From contig NZ_QGGH01000001.1 of the NCBI RefSeq assembly GCF_003148495.1, forward strand, positions 1,136,347 through 1,200,346: a DNA stretch of 64,000 bases. Reading direction: 5' to 3'. Source of the DNA: Mesorhizobium loti. GTDB taxonomy: Bacteria; Pseudomonadota; Alphaproteobacteria; Rhizobiales; Rhizobiaceae. The notes under the pieces were generated by a model. The model worked only from the letters and a program-made list of their open reading frames with translations. It was not told the DNA's origin and ran no database searches. The first letter of the stretch is position 1; each line of letters begins with the position of its first letter. Position numbers and translations under genes: made by a program. Shown piece by piece: positions 35,163-44,464 of this stretch.

Positions 35163-36567
35163 ACTGAGAGACGCGCACCAGGACATCCGGGTTCATTGTG
35201 CCCAGCGGATCGAACACAGCCTTGAGCCGCGCCATGAGCTCTCGCTCCACCAGGCCTCGATTGCGGTCGGCCATGGCGACCTTGGCCCGGCCAAGTCCAT
35301 GCTCGGCTGCAAAGCTGCCGCCCATCTGCGTGGCAAGAGATGACAGCGCCTCGGCGAACAGCTCGGCCTTGCCGTCGAAATCGGCACGACCTTCCGGCGG
35401 CGACAAGTTGTAATGGATGTTTCCGTCGCCAAGGTGCCCGAACGGGTTTACCCGCACGCCGGGAAGAATGCCGCCGCAGATCTTCGCGCCTGCCTCGACG
35501 AAACGGGCGATTGCGGCTGGAGGGACGGAGATGTCGTGCTTGAGCTGCTCGCCTTCCAGCCTCTGTCCCTCCGGTTGCTCCTCGCGCAGCCGCCAGAATT
35601 GTGCCCGATGCGCACCTGTCGCCGCCAGCGCGCCGTCGACGACCAGGCCCTGTTCCATGCCCCATTCCAGCGCCGAAGCCAGGATCTCGTCCAAGGGAAC
35701 ACGTAGCGATCCCGATGCCAGTTCGACCAGCAGATAGACGTCGCCCCGTGCCTCCAGTTGGTAGGCAAGGTCGGGCAAGTGCTTGAGCGCCAGTTGCAGG
35801 CCGAAATCGGAGAAGAACTCGAGGCCAGTCAGGAATTCCCCGGCCTCGCCGCGCAGGAAAGCACCGAACGAAACAGCGGCGGCAAAGCCGGGCAGGACCA
35901 GAAGGGCGCTCGCCTGCTGCCGAGGCTTGGGGTACAGCCGCAGGATCGCGCGCGTCACGATCCCGAGCGTGCCTTCCGCGCCACAGAACAGCTTGCGCAA
36001 CTGATAGCCGGCATTGTCCTTCTGCACCGCGCGCAGTCCGTCCCAAACCCTGCCATCAGGCGTCACGACTTCGAGACCCAGAACGAGATCCTGCATCATG
36101 CCGTAGCGGAAAGCCTGGCTGCCGCCGGCATTGGTGCCAATCAGGCCGCCGATCCTGGCGCTGCCTTCCGCGCCGAGATGCATTGGAAACATCAGGCCAT
36201 CCGGTTCCAGCGCCTCGTGCAGCGCGGCCAGCACGACGCCGGCTTCGACGACGATCGATCCGCTGTCCAGATCCGGATTGCCGATCGCCGTCATGCGCGA
36301 AAGCGAGACGATCACCGCATTCGACTGCTGGGCGACGGCGGCGCCGCAAAGCCCTGTGTTTCCGCCTTGCGGGACCACTGCCAGTCCGGCCTCGCGGCAG
36401 AGTTTGACAACACTGGCAACCTCAGACGTATCCGCGGGCGTGGCAACGCCCAGCGGTGCGACGCCGTAGCGATTGAGCCAGTCGCGCTGGTAAGGCTCGG
36501 CATCGCTGCCCGAAAGCCAGCCTTTCGGCCCGAGAATCTCGTGCAGCGCGGTGGCGGGATCAATCAT
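35161..36567 (-). CDS. FAD-linked 2-hydroxyacid dehydrogenase (GlcD/D-lactate dehydrogenase family)
   Basis: The 468-residue protein has a PCMH-type FAD domain ([20 protein letters not shown], then [19 protein letters not shown]) and the C-terminal FAD-oxidase domain. That domain includes [17 protein letters not shown] and ends with AEHGLGRAK. It resembles D-2-hydroxyglutarate and D-lactate dehydrogenases, which pass electrons to quinone or ETF. The ATG at 36567 matches the family start; it overlaps the frameshifted tail of aapP by 8 bases. The ThDP enzyme downstream could use the 2-oxoacid produced. Confidence 0.88.
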   Translation of the reverse strand: MIDPATALHEILGPKGWLSGSDAEPYQRDWLNRYGVAPLGVATPADTSEVASVVKLCREAGLAVVPQGGNTGLCGAAVAQQSNAVIVSLSRMTAIGNPDLDSGSIVVEAGVVLAALHEALEPDGLMFPMHLGAEGSARIGGLIGTNAGGSQAFRYGMMQDLVLGLEVVTPDGRVWDGLRAVQKDNAGYQLRKLFCGAEGTLGIVTRAILRLYPKPRQQASALLVLPGFAAAVSFGAFLRGEAGEFLTGLEFFSDFGLQLALKHLPDLAYQLEARGDVYLLVELASGSLRVPLDEILASALEWGMEQGLVVDGALAATGAHRAQFWRLREEQPEGQRLEGEQLKHDISVPPAAIARFVEAGAKICGGILPGVRVNPFGHLGDGNIHYNLSPPEGRADFDGKAELFAEALSSLATQMGGSFAAEHGLGRAKVAMADRNRGLVERELMARLKAVFDPLGTMNPDVLVRVSQ

Positions 36568-37381
36568 GGAGATGCCTGAAGGCGTGCGGCGTGACGCATT
36601 CGGATCGTTGCTTCCAATCAATGGCCCAGCACCTGCGACAGGAATTGTCGGGTGCGCTCGTTGCGGACGAGGTGAAGAACTCGTCCGGAGGCGCTTCTTC
36701 GAGGATCTCGCCGCCGTCCATGAATAGCACCCGGTCGGCCACGCGGCGCGCAAAGCCCATCTCATGGGTCACACAGATCATCGTCATGCCTTCCGAAGCA
36801 AGCGTGACCATGACGTCAAGCACTTCGGAGACCATTTCGGGATCGAGCGCCGAGGTCGGCTCGTCGAACAGCATGATCTGCGGCTGCATGCAAAGAGCAC
36901 GCGCAATCGCGACCCGCTGCTGTTGGCCGCCGGACAATTGGCTGGGATATTTCAGGGCCTGCTCGGGAATGCGCACCTTTTCCAGATAGCGCCGGGCGGT
37001 CGCCTCGGCTTGCGCCCGCGGCTGTTTGCGCACGATCATTGAAGAGATCACGCAGTTCTCCAGAACCGTCATGTGTGGGAACAGGTTGAAGTGCTGGAAC
37101 ACCATGCCGACTTCGCGCCTGATCTCATCGATGTTGCCGACGTCGTCGTTGAGCTCGGTGCCGAGCACGACGATGCGGCCGCCATTGTGCTGTTCGAGGC
37201 GGTTGATGCAGCGGATCATGGTCGACTTGCCGGAGCCGGAGGGGCCGCAGACGACGATTTTTTCGCCCCGCTTTACGGAAAGGTTTATCCCGCGCAGCGC
37301 GTGGAACGTGCCGTAGTATTTGTCGAGGTTTTCGATGCGGAGCGCCGGCTCACCGGTCGAATTGGTCGAGATCACCTGCAC
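36560..37381 (-). CDS. aapP: Polar amino-acid ABC transporter ATP-binding protein with a frameshifted C-terminus
   Basis: The 273-residue frame has Walker [26 protein letters not shown], signature [15 protein letters not shown], Walker [16 protein letters not shown] and H-loop THEMGFARR, all typical of AapP/GlnQ. After PPDEFFTSS the family ending [15 protein letters not shown] and stop is present but in another frame. The sequence reads SATSAPDN onward and stops only at 36560. One base appears lost near 36664-36665; the original stop would be at 36618. All catalytic motifs are upstream of the shift, so the protein may still work. GTG starts at 37381 or 37375 both fit; an AAGGAGG site favours the second. 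Confidence 0.87.
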   Translation of the reverse strand: MQVISTNSTGEPALRIENLDKYYGTFHALRGINLSVKRGEKIVVCGPSGSGKSTMIRCINRLEQHNGGRIVVLGTELNDDVGNIDEIRREVGMVFQHFNLFPHMTVLENCVISSMIVRKQPRAQAEATARRYLEKVRIPEQALKYPSQLSGGQQQRVAIARALCMQPQIMLFDEPTSALDPEMVSEVLDVMVTLASEGMTMICVTHEMGFARRVADRVLFMDGGEILEEAPPDEFFTSSATSAPDNSCRRCWAIDWKQRSECVTPHAFRHLHD

Positions 37382-37387
37382 GCCTCC

Positions 37388-38467
37388 TTACCGTTCGCTG
37401 ACCGACATGCGGCGCTCGAGAAAGGCGCCATAGCGGGACAGGCTGAAGACGAAGATGAAGTAGATAAAGGCGATGAAGGCATAGACTTCGACATAGGCGA
37501 AGCGCCATTCGCCGGTGCCGTAGGCGGCATTGCCGGAGGCCAGGATCTCGAAGAATCCGACGATGACCACCAGCGAGGTCTCCTTGAACGAGATGACGAA
37601 CTGGTTGATCGTCGCCGGCATTGCGTTGCGCATGGCCTGAGGCAACAGGATTCGACTGATGCGTTGCCAATAGCGCATGCCAAGCGCCATGGCAGCCTCC
37701 TCCTGTCCTGTCGCGACGCCCTGCATGCCGCCTCTCACGATCTCCGCCTGATAGGCGGAGAAGAACAAAGCGGAGCCCAGGATCACGCGGTAAAGCTTGT
37801 CGCCCTGCAGCCATTGCGGCAGCGCGAACGGCAGAACCACGGCAAATGTGAAGAGGATCGATATCAGCGGAAGCGAACGGACCCCGTCGATGATGAGGCC
37901 CGTGGTCCGCGAGATCCAGGGCAGCTCCGACCGGCGCAGCAAAGCGAGGCAAATGGCCAGCGGGAAGCCGATCAGGCAGGTGGTGACGAAGATGAACAGG
38001 GTCAATGCCAGCCCGCCCCACGCTTCCTCGCCGACATGGGCAAGACCAAGCACGCCGCCTTTCATCAACACGTAGAAAAGGCCCGTTCCGGCTCCCCATA
38101 CCAGCGCGATCCGGCGGCCGGTCCAGAATGCCGGGATACAGCTCAGCACCGTCATGACCACCACGGCGACGCAGGCGAGCGCCGAGCGCCATTGTTCTTC
38201 ATAGGGATAGAGGCCGAAGAAGATGATCCGCCATCTCGCTGCGATGACCGACCAGCAGGCTCCGGCGGCCGCCTGGCAGGCTTCCGGCCCGCCGCTGGTG
38301 GTGAAGACAGCGGAGAAAACCGCCCAATTCAGCAGCTTCCAGACCAGGAAGACCATGATCGTCAGGCAGGCCAGCGACACCACCGCCTGAAGCGGCGTCG
38401 CGAAGAAGCGCCGCTTCAGATCCTCGAGCCTGCCGGGAGCGGGTGGAGCGACAAGGACCATCTCCAT
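37388..38467 (-). CDS. aapM: General L-amino-acid ABC transporter permease
   Basis: The 359-residue membrane protein has the His/Glu/Gln/Arg/opine permease core SGVRSLPLISIL-like block (GLIIDGVRSLPLISILFTFA) and the EAA loop GVATGQEEAAMALGMRYWQR. A large periplasmic insert (TTSGGPEACQAAAGACWSVI) is characteristic of AapM/BztC. About eight hydrophobic segments are visible. It forms a heterodimer with AapQ and is coupled to AapP. It starts only 4 bases after aapQ. Confidence 0.92.
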   Translation of the reverse strand: MEMVLVAPPAPGRLEDLKRRFFATPLQAVVSLACLTIMVFLVWKLLNWAVFSAVFTTSGGPEACQAAAGACWSVIAARWRIIFFGLYPYEEQWRSALACVAVVVMTVLSCIPAFWTGRRIALVWGAGTGLFYVLMKGGVLGLAHVGEEAWGGLALTLFIFVTTCLIGFPLAICLALLRRSELPWISRTTGLIIDGVRSLPLISILFTFAVVLPFALPQWLQGDKLYRVILGSALFFSAYQAEIVRGGMQGVATGQEEAAMALGMRYWQRISRILLPQAMRNAMPATINQFVISFKETSLVVIVGFFEILASGNAAYGTGEWRFAYVEVYAFIAFIYFIFVFSLSRYGAFLERRMSVSER

Positions 38468-38470
38468 CTC

Positions 38471-39634
38471 TCAGCCCCTCAGTTGATTGCCCTTGAGGGC
38501 AATTGCCTTGTTGATGCGGTTGAAGACGGCGGCAAGGCTGAGATTGATGGCGAGGAAGCCTGCCATCAGGATGCCGATCGCTTCGAGGGTCTGCCCGGAA
38601 TGGTTGATCGTCAGCGCCACAATCATGAAGAAGTCGGTGAGGCCCACCGCGATCCCCATCGTGGTCGCCTTCATCAGCCAGACATACTGGTTGGCAAGGA
38701 TTGGCAGCATGGCGCGCAGCGCCAGCGGCAGTCGCACCAGCGTGAAGACCCGCCAGGGACTGAGGCCCAGGGAAAGGGCTGCCTCGACCTGGCCGGTGCC
38801 GACAGATTTGAAGCCGCCGCGTACGATCTCCGCGATGTAGGAGCCGCCATAGATGGCGATGGCGATCGCGAGGGTGGCAAACTCCGGTGGGATACGCAGG
38901 CCGCCTCTCAGATTGAGGCCTTGCAAAGCGGGGAAGTCGAGCAGCGGCGTATCCGGCAGACGTCCGAGGGCCAGAATGATGGCCGAGCAGGCAAGTGCCG
39001 CCGCGGCGGCGGCGAACTGGATGGTATGCCGCTGGCCGATTGGCTGGGCAAGGCGCGACGTCCTGCCCAGCCATGCCGGCAGCACGATGGCCGCGATAAC
39101 GGCCACCGTGGCTGCGGCAAACGCGGCACTGCCGACGTTCGGGAATGGAATGTAGAGGCCGCGGCTGGTTAGCAGGAAGCCCCAGGCTTCGTGCGCGCTG
39201 CGCGGCGTCGGCAGGTGCGTGATGATCGCGTACCAGAAGAACACCTGGAGGATCAGCGGGATGTTGCGGAAGATGTCGACATAGGTGCGGCCGAGCAGCC
39301 GCGCCAAATCGTTCGAGGACGTCCGCGCCAGACCGACGATCGTTCCCACGATGGTCGCCAGTATCAGGCCGACGCTCCCCAGGAACAGCGTGTTGATGAT
39401 GCCGATGAGGAAGTACCACCAATAGGGATCGTTGGCCGTGGCGGGCAGCAGCGAGAAATTCACATCCCAACCCGTCGACTTGAACAGAAAGTCGAATCCG
39501 GAGGTGATCCCCTGGTCAGCCAGGTTGCGGCGCGCGATCACGATGCCGGCAAGCACCATCGCGGCGATCGAGCCGACATAGAGAACCTGCAACAGCGCGT
39601 TGTGGACCTTTTGATTTCTCAGCAGGCTGACCAT
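38471..39634 (-). CDS. aapQ: General L-amino-acid ABC transporter permease
   Basis: The 387-residue membrane protein has YVDIFRNIPLILQVFFWYAI, YIAEIVRGGFKSVGTGQVEA and ALSLGLSPWRVFTLVRLPLA, the permease core and EAA loop of AapQ/BztB. An N-terminal segment and a periplasmic loop with NDPYWWYF match the family. It is paired with AapM. A strong hairpin separates it from aapJ. Confidence 0.92.
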   Translation of the reverse strand: MVSLLRNQKVHNALLQVLYVGSIAAMVLAGIVIARRNLADQGITSGFDFLFKSTGWDVNFSLLPATANDPYWWYFLIGIINTLFLGSVGLILATIVGTIVGLARTSSNDLARLLGRTYVDIFRNIPLILQVFFWYAIITHLPTPRSAHEAWGFLLTSRGLYIPFPNVGSAAFAAATVAVIAAIVLPAWLGRTSRLAQPIGQRHTIQFAAAAAALACSAIILALGRLPDTPLLDFPALQGLNLRGGLRIPPEFATLAIAIAIYGGSYIAEIVRGGFKSVGTGQVEAALSLGLSPWRVFTLVRLPLALRAMLPILANQYVWLMKATTMGIAVGLTDFFMIVALTINHSGQTLEAIGILMAGFLAINLSLAAVFNRINKAIALKGNQLRG

Positions 39635-39657
39635 CCAAAGATCCTTGCCGAATTGTC

Positions 39658-39693
39658 GCCGGCCCCGCCCGGCAGATGCCGGGCGGGGCCGGC
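39658..39693 (-). terminator. Strong hairpin between aapJ and aapQ
   Basis: GCCGGCCCCGCCCGGC and GCCGGGCGGGGCCGGC form a perfect 16-base-pair stem around AGAT, located 21 bases after the aapJ stop. No T-run follows. It should stabilise the aapJ message or limit read-through so that the binding protein exceeds the permease. Confidence 0.75.
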
Positions 39694-39714
39694 GCGAGAT
39701 GCGTTAAGAGCGGA

Positions 39715-40749
39715 TCAGTCGATCACCAGCGGGAACAGGACACCACCATTGTTCCAAAGGTTGGTCAGCTCGCGGTCCATCTTGTAGGGCGAGTCCTTGC
39801 CGAGGTCGCGCTCGAAGATTTCGCCGTAATTGCCGACGTTCTTGATCACCTTGTAGGCCCAGTCGTCATCGAGACCGAGACCCTTGCCCATGCCTGGCGT
39901 GACGCCGAGGAACTTTGCGACTTGCGGCGAGGTCGGCTTGGCCTTGATCTCGTCGACGTTCTTGGAGGTGATGCCTTCCTGCTCGGCGAAGATCAGGGTG
40001 CTCAGCGTCCAGTTGGCGATGTCGACCCAATTGTCGCCGCCTTGCCGCATGATCATGACTTCAGGTTCGACAGCGAGCACGTCGGGCAGGATGACATGGT
40101 CGTCGACTTTGCTCTTGGCGATGCGCGCAATGGCCAGTGTCGGACCCCACTGCGCATAGAGATCGCAGCGTCCCGAGAAATAGGCTTGCTCGAGCTCCTC
40201 CGTCTTTTCGATGAGTACGGGTTCGAGCTTGATGCCAAGCTTGGCCGTATAGGCCGCGACCTGCTGTTCCTGCGAGGTACCGGCGGGAATGCAGATCGTG
40301 CCGCCAGCGGCATCCTTGAGCGACTTGAGGTTGAGCTCCTTGTGCGCCATCACCTTCGTGGTTCCGAGGTAGTAGGACATGGAAAATTGCAGCCCGAGCT
40401 CGGTGTCTCGGCTGAGCGTGCCGCCCGACGCCTTGATGATGATGTCGACATCGCCTGACTGCAGGGACGGCCAGCGCTGCGCCCAGCTGATCGGAACGAT
40501 CTTCAGCTTTGCCGGGTCGCCGAGCACGGCCGTGGCCACCGCCCGGCAGAGGTCGATGTCCATGCCCTTCCAGTTGCCCTTGTCGTCGACTTCGGCGAAG
40601 CCGAGATAGGATCCGTCATGGCCGGTGCAGTTGAGCACGCCGCGCGCCTTGACGGTCTCCAGCGTCTTGCCGCCGGCGGCTTCTGCCGGCGCTGCAAAAT
40701 GCACAAGTCCAAGGGCCATGGCTGCGGCCCCCCATTTCATCGTTTTCAT
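39715..40749 (-). CDS. aapJ: General L-amino-acid ABC transporter, periplasmic binding protein
   Basis: The 344-residue protein has a Sec signal peptide (MKTMKWGAAAMALGLVHFAA, cleaved near PAEAAGG). It then shows TLETVKARGVLNCTGHDGSY, the AapJ/BztA start of the mature domain, and SGRCDLYAQWGPTLAIAR. It binds a range of L-amino acids in related rhizobia. The ATG at 40749 is the first that gives a signal peptide. A perfect 20-base dyad lies 47 bases upstream. In this operon it may be specialised to the compound handled by HyuAB. Confidence 0.92.
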   Translation of the reverse strand: MKTMKWGAAAMALGLVHFAAPAEAAGGKTLETVKARGVLNCTGHDGSYLGFAEVDDKGNWKGMDIDLCRAVATAVLGDPAKLKIVPISWAQRWPSLQSGDVDIIIKASGGTLSRDTELGLQFSMSYYLGTTKVMAHKELNLKSLKDAAGGTICIPAGTSQEQQVAAYTAKLGIKLEPVLIEKTEELEQAYFSGRCDLYAQWGPTLAIARIAKSKVDDHVILPDVLAVEPEVMIMRQGGDNWVDIANWTLSTLIFAEQEGITSKNVDEIKAKPTSPQVAKFLGVTPGMGKGLGLDDDWAYKVIKNVGNYGEIFERDLGKDSPYKMDRELTNLWNNGGVLFPLVID

Positions 40750-40795
40750 GTTCCGTCTCCACTGTTGAGGCTGTTTGGTTTCTTGTTGTTGGAGG

Positions 40796-40815
40796 TCCGA
40801 AAGTTTTCTTTCGGA
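40796..40815. promoter_or_regulatory. Perfect palindrome before aapJ (shared element, copy A)
   Basis: TCCGAAAG-TTTT-CTTTCGGA is a perfect 8-base dyad between the LysR stop and the aapJ start. Related dyads occur at 35146-35162 and 43404-43420. It is placed as an operator for aapJ rather than a terminator, because no T-run follows on the lysR transcript. Confidence 0.6.
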
Positions 40816-40835
40816 GCTCGGTCTCAAAGCCGCTC

Positions 40836-41786
40836 CTAGTCGGAAAGCGGGGTCGGTTTCGGCACGGAGGAAATCTTCAGGTCGCTGCTCCAGTCCTGCT
40901 GGGCGAGCCATCGATGAAGGGCGGCGACCGCCTTCACGCGCAGATGCCCGCGCGGGACGATCAGGTAGAAGCCAGGGACCTCCTCCGGTCTCATATCGGC
41001 AAGGGCGTCGCGGCCGACCGGCGCGACAAGCGCCCCCGACCTCAAATCTTCCTCAGCGTCGATGACGGAGACGAGACCGACGCCGATGCCTTGCAGGGTT
41101 GCACGGCGCATGGTTGCGGCGTCGTCGAAGCTGATGCTTCGGTTGCCATCCGTCTGCTCGATGGCAAGGTGGCGTAAAATGTCTGGCCAAAGGCGCTTCG
41201 ATTTGACGGTGTCCAGCAAGGTGAACAGCGTCAGGTCCTGCGCCGACTTGATGCTTTCGCCGATGGCCGGAGTGCAGCAGATGACCTTCGGGTCCGGCAC
41301 GAGCAGGATGGTCTCGTAGTCCGGCCAATTGCCGTAGCCCCACTGGACGGTCATATCGATGTCGTCGCGCCCGAAATCGGGCAGGTCGACCATCGTCGTC
41401 AGGCGCAGATCCGCACCCGGCAATATCTCCCGGAACAGGGACAGACGAGGCAGCAGATAGTGGGTCGCAAAATAGGGGCTCGCATTCAGGTTGATGCGGT
41501 CCCGGTAGTTCGACTTGGTGACGCGGCGAACGCCTTCGGAAAACTCGTCGAACCCGGCTTTGACATAGTGCGAGAGAAGGATGGCCGATTCTGTCAATTC
41601 GACCGACCGTCCCTTGCGCTCGAACAGCGTCACCTGAAGCGTATCCTCCAGAAGCTTGATCTGCTGTCCGACGGCCTGCGGCGTGACCAGCAATTCGTCC
41701 GCCGCCTGCCGAAAGCTCTTGTGCTGCGCGACGGCGTGGAAGACGCGAAGCGCATTCAGCGACGGAAGGCGGAGCTTGCCGGTCAT
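40836..41786 (-). CDS. LysR-family transcriptional regulator (GcvA-like)
   Basis: The 316-residue protein has a winged helix (LPSLNALRVFHAVAQHKSFR, then QAADELLVTPQAVGQQIKLL) of the GcvA/AmpR subgroup, followed by an effector domain containing DIDMTVQWGYGNWPDYE. The ATG at 41786 has an excellent AAAGGAGGTG site about 9 bases upstream. It sits between the SDR pair and aapJ, on the same strand. It is the natural candidate to bind the CGAAAG-N4/5-CTTTC dyads around this operon. Confidence 0.92.
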   Translation of the reverse strand: MTGKLRLPSLNALRVFHAVAQHKSFRQAADELLVTPQAVGQQIKLLEDTLQVTLFERKGRSVELTESAILLSHYVKAGFDEFSEGVRRVTKSNYRDRINLNASPYFATHYLLPRLSLFREILPGADLRLTTMVDLPDFGRDDIDMTVQWGYGNWPDYETILLVPDPKVICCTPAIGESIKSAQDLTLFTLLDTVKSKRLWPDILRHLAIEQTDGNRSISFDDAATMRRATLQGIGVGLVSVIDAEEDLRSGALVAPVGRDALADMRPEEVPGFYLIVPRGHLRVKAVAALHRWLAQQDWSSDLKISSVPKPTPLSD

Positions 41787-41856
41787 CGTGTATTCCACCT
41801 CCTTTCGCTTGCGTTCCTGTTGGATCATTCAGCGCCGCAGGCGCCGCTAAGACAGC

Positions 41857-42606
41857 TCAGGCGTATATATAACCACCTGAAACAATTACGTTTTCTCCGG
41901 TCATATAGGTGTTCTTGGGACCGCCCGTCATGAGCACCCACTCGGCAATCTCCGTAGGCTCGGCACCACGACCCAGCGGGCTCGCCTTGGCCAGTTCCTC
42001 CAGGAAGCCGAGGGCCTTGGCCCGCTCCGTGGCCATGCCTGCGGGGGCCACCGAATTCACTAGGATTCCGTGTTTTGCGACGTCATGGGCGAAGGAGCGC
42101 GTCAGGCTGACCACGGCGGCCTTGGTTGCCGCATAGTGGGCGTTCTGCGGATGCGCCTTGAAAGCGTCGACAGAGGTCAGGTTCACGATCCGCCCGCGCA
42201 CATGGCTCTTCGGCTCCTGCGACTGCATATGGCGAACGGCCGCCACCATCATGTGGTAGGTGCCTTTGATGTTGATGCCATTGGAGGCGTCCCAATCGGC
42301 ATCGCTGATCTCGAGGAGCGGGCGGCGAGGGTAGATCGCGGCGCAATTGATCAATGTATCGATACGCCCGAGCTTCGAAACGATGGCGTCGAAGGCGGCG
42401 TGGCACTGAGGACCGATCTGTATATCGCATAGGGCGGTCGCGGTCGGCAGGCCGTTGGCCTTTGCCGGCTCTAGCGCGGCTTCGGCGGCGTCCTGGTTGA
42501 TGTCGATTATGCCGATCTTCGCCGCTCCGGCCTCTACAGCCATCCGGGCCAGAAGCGCGCCGAGGCCGGCGCCGCCACCAACGATCAGAACGGAAAGATC
42601 CTTCAT
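41857..42606 (-). CDS. SDR-family oxidoreductase
   Basis: This 249-residue SDR has [14 protein letters not shown] where TGGxxGIG is usual, and NCAAIY in place of NNAG. It retains a Ser in LTSVDAF and HYAATK as the Tyr-Lys pair, so it is probably active. The start at 42606 has AAGGA about 9 bases upstream. It is 12 bases downstream of another SDR and precedes the LysR gene. The substrate is unknown. Confidence 0.87.
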   Translation of the reverse strand: MKDLSVLIVGGGAGLGALLARMAVEAGAAKIGIIDINQDAAEAALEPAKANGLPTATALCDIQIGPQCHAAFDAIVSKLGRIDTLINCAAIYPRRPLLEISDADWDASNGINIKGTYHMMVAAVRHMQSQEPKSHVRGRIVNLTSVDAFKAHPQNAHYAATKAAVVSLTRSFAHDVAKHGILVNSVAPAGMATERAKALGFLEELAKASPLGRGAEPTEIAEWVLMTGGPKNTYMTGENVIVSGGYIYA

Positions 42607-42618
42607 TCAAGTTTTTCC

Positions 42619-43329
42619 TTACTTGGTGCCGCTTGGCGAGGTCGGCCAGGTCGGCATGATGTCAAAACGGGTAACGTCGGCCCATGCGGGCAGGCCGAGC
42701 ACCGCGACGACCATTCTGGCCACGTCGTCCGGCTGCACCACTTTGCTGGCGTACATGGCCGCGCGCGCCTTGGCGTCGAGGATGTCCTGGTAGAGCTGCG
42801 TCTCGACACGGCCGGCGACGATCTCGGTGACGCGTATGCCTGATGGGGAGAGGTCGGCGCGCAACGCGGCGGCAAAGCCGGAGATCGCCGCCTTGGTGGC
42901 TGAATAGACGGCAATGTTGGAATATGCCGCGTGGCCCGCGGTGGAGCCGGTGAACAGGATGTGGCCAGACTGCCGCTCGCGCATCTGCGGAACGACGAGG
43001 CGGGTAAGCATGATTGCTGCGCTGAGGTTTACCTCCAGCGTGGAGTCGATGTCGGCGATCTTCATGTCGGCGAAATTGCCCAGCGGCGGCATGATCCCGG
43101 CATTGTTGATCAGCACGTCGATGGTGAGATCCGCCAGAACAGCCTCCAGCGCCTCGCGATCGGTGATATCGACAGCGATGGGCACGATGCCGGATCGCTC
43201 GGCCTGCAACGCCTTGAGCGCGGACTGGCTGCGCCCGACCGCATAGACGTCATAGCCGGCGTCGCTCAACGCGATCGCCATGGCCCGCCCTATGCCGCTC
43301 GTTGCACCTGTGATGAAGGCTGTCGTCAC
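42619..43329 (-). CDS. SDR-family oxidoreductase (YdfG-like)
   Basis: This 236-residue SDR has FITGATSGIGRAMA, INNAGIMPPLG, a catalytic Ser in FTGSTAGH and YSATKAAIS. The pattern with DITDREALEAVLADL is close to 3-hydroxyacid dehydrogenases such as serine/3-hydroxypropionate enzymes (YdfG). It starts at a GTG at 43329. A conserved promoter element lies about 50-90 bases upstream, shared with the ThDP-hyuAB segment. Confidence 0.87.
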   Translation of the reverse strand: MTTAFITGATSGIGRAMAIALSDAGYDVYAVGRSQSALKALQAERSGIVPIAVDITDREALEAVLADLTIDVLINNAGIMPPLGNFADMKIADIDSTLEVNLSAAIMLTRLVVPQMRERQSGHILFTGSTAGHAAYSNIAVYSATKAAISGFAAALRADLSPSGIRVTEIVAGRVETQLYQDILDAKARAAMYASKVVQPDDVARMVVAVLGLPAWADVTRFDIMPTWPTSPSGTK

Positions 43330-43380
43330 GTGGGTTTCCCTGATTGCCTGGTTTCAGTCTGCGGCCTGGGCCGATGCCGC

Positions 43381-43420
43381 GAAACCAAGAAAACCAGCAA
43401 AAAGGAAAGATAAACTTTCG
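43381..43420. promoter_or_regulatory. Shared promoter element, copy C
   Basis: GAAACCAAGAAA (43381-43392) is followed after 11 bases by GGAAAG-ATAAA-CTTTCG. The 12-mer is identical to that at 35125, with a similar dyad at a similar distance. It lies upstream of the SDR pair in a 290-base gap (43330-43619) in which no credible gene was found. Confidence 0.5.
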
Positions 43421-43619
43421 AAAGCCCGTTCAGCCTGCGAAACTTACTGGGGTGTCCGCACAATCGCGGAAGCCGAAAACCCAAGGAAACGCTGGGAGAA
43501 TGGCGCTTTCAATGCGTCGGAAAACGGGTGTCGCTGGCCGGCAGAGCAAAAACAAGGCTTTCGCAATGCGTGGCCAATCTGGTCCACGCGCCTGCGCATG
43601 CGAAGCGAAGTCGCCGGCC

Positions 43620-44408
43620 TCACCCTCCTGTCGGGGCAGGCCTCTTCATATCGGTAAAGAGCGATGCCGCGGCCGCCTTCTGCTCGGCCTCGGTCGCCGC
43701 GACGCCTGAAGCCCGGGCCAAAGCGCGCACGCGCCCGAGGCTGTTGTGCAGATGCTTGCGCATGGCCTGGCGAGCAGCGCGACCGTCCTGCCTTTCGATA
43801 GCGTCCACGATGGTTTTGTGTTCGTTATGGATGCGGGCGTAGTAGCTGTCCTTGAGCGCTGATGTGACCACATAACCCAGTTGAAAGCGTGGAACGATCA
43901 TCGGCCTGAGATAGCTCAGGAAGCCGTGGATGAATTCGTTGCCTGCGGCTTTGGCGATCGCCAGATGGAAATCATAGTCATAGTGGATCTGGACGGCTGC
44001 GGGATCCGCCTGCTGGGCGTCGACCTGTTCCATCAGGGCCCGGATTGCATTCGCCTCCGCATCGGTGCGCCGTTCGGCGCACAGCCCGGCGGACTCCACC
44101 TCGACACTCAATCTCAGTTCGAGCAGAGCGATGGTTTCCGGCAAGGTCCTGAGGGCCTCGTCCGGTATCGAGAAATTGCGCGGCGCCGGCGTTTCGCTGA
44201 CGAACATGCCGCGTCCTTGCTGCGGCACCACCATGCCCTCGGAGCGCAATCGCGCCACCGCTTCCCGCACCACCGTGCGGCTGACGTCGTATTCGGCGCA
44301 AAGCTCTGCCTCGGTCGGCAATTGGGCGCCGGGCAGCAACTGCCCGGAGCGGATCTTTTCGGACAGGCTCTCGGCCACGACGGTGGAAAGTGGCTTGCGC
44401 TTCGTCAT
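43620..44408 (-). CDS. GntR-family regulator, FCD subfamily
   Basis: The 262-residue protein has a winged helix (GAQLPTEAELCAEYDVSRTV, VREAVARLRSEG) and an FCD domain with His residues in YDFHLAIAKAAGNEF, IHNEHKTI and MRKHLHNSL. The ATG at 44408 has GGGGAA upstream. It lies beside the RidA-SDR-AroE genes and probably regulates them. The palindrome at 46595 between the AroE-like and aldolase genes is its most likely site. Confidence 0.92.
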   Translation of the reverse strand: MTKRKPLSTVVAESLSEKIRSGQLLPGAQLPTEAELCAEYDVSRTVVREAVARLRSEGMVVPQQGRGMFVSETPAPRNFSIPDEALRTLPETIALLELRLSVEVESAGLCAERRTDAEANAIRALMEQVDAQQADPAAVQIHYDYDFHLAIAKAAGNEFIHGFLSYLRPMIVPRFQLGYVVTSALKDSYYARIHNEHKTIVDAIERQDGRAARQAMRKHLHNSLGRVRALARASGVAATEAEQKAAAASLFTDMKRPAPTGG

Positions 44409-44464
44409 CAGTGTTCCCCAGTCCGATGCCAGATGCAGGATGATGCCCGAACCGGCAAGGCCAT

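Noticed and set aside
35045..36046. A long in-frame upstream extension of the ThDP enzyme gene.
   Set aside because: It runs antisense-frame through the FAD dehydrogenase gene; the family start and a ribosome site are at 35044.
42603..42620. A sequence resembling the CGAAAG-CTTTC dyad (AAGTTTTTCCTTACTT).
   Set aside because: It contains the ribosome site of the SDR at 42606 and lacks the dyad arms, so it was not counted as a fourth copy.
43280..43709. Two overlapping plus-strand open frames of about 120 codons between the SDR and GntR genes.
   Set aside because: No recognisable domain, poor start sites, and overlap with the SDR and GntR genes and the promoter element.
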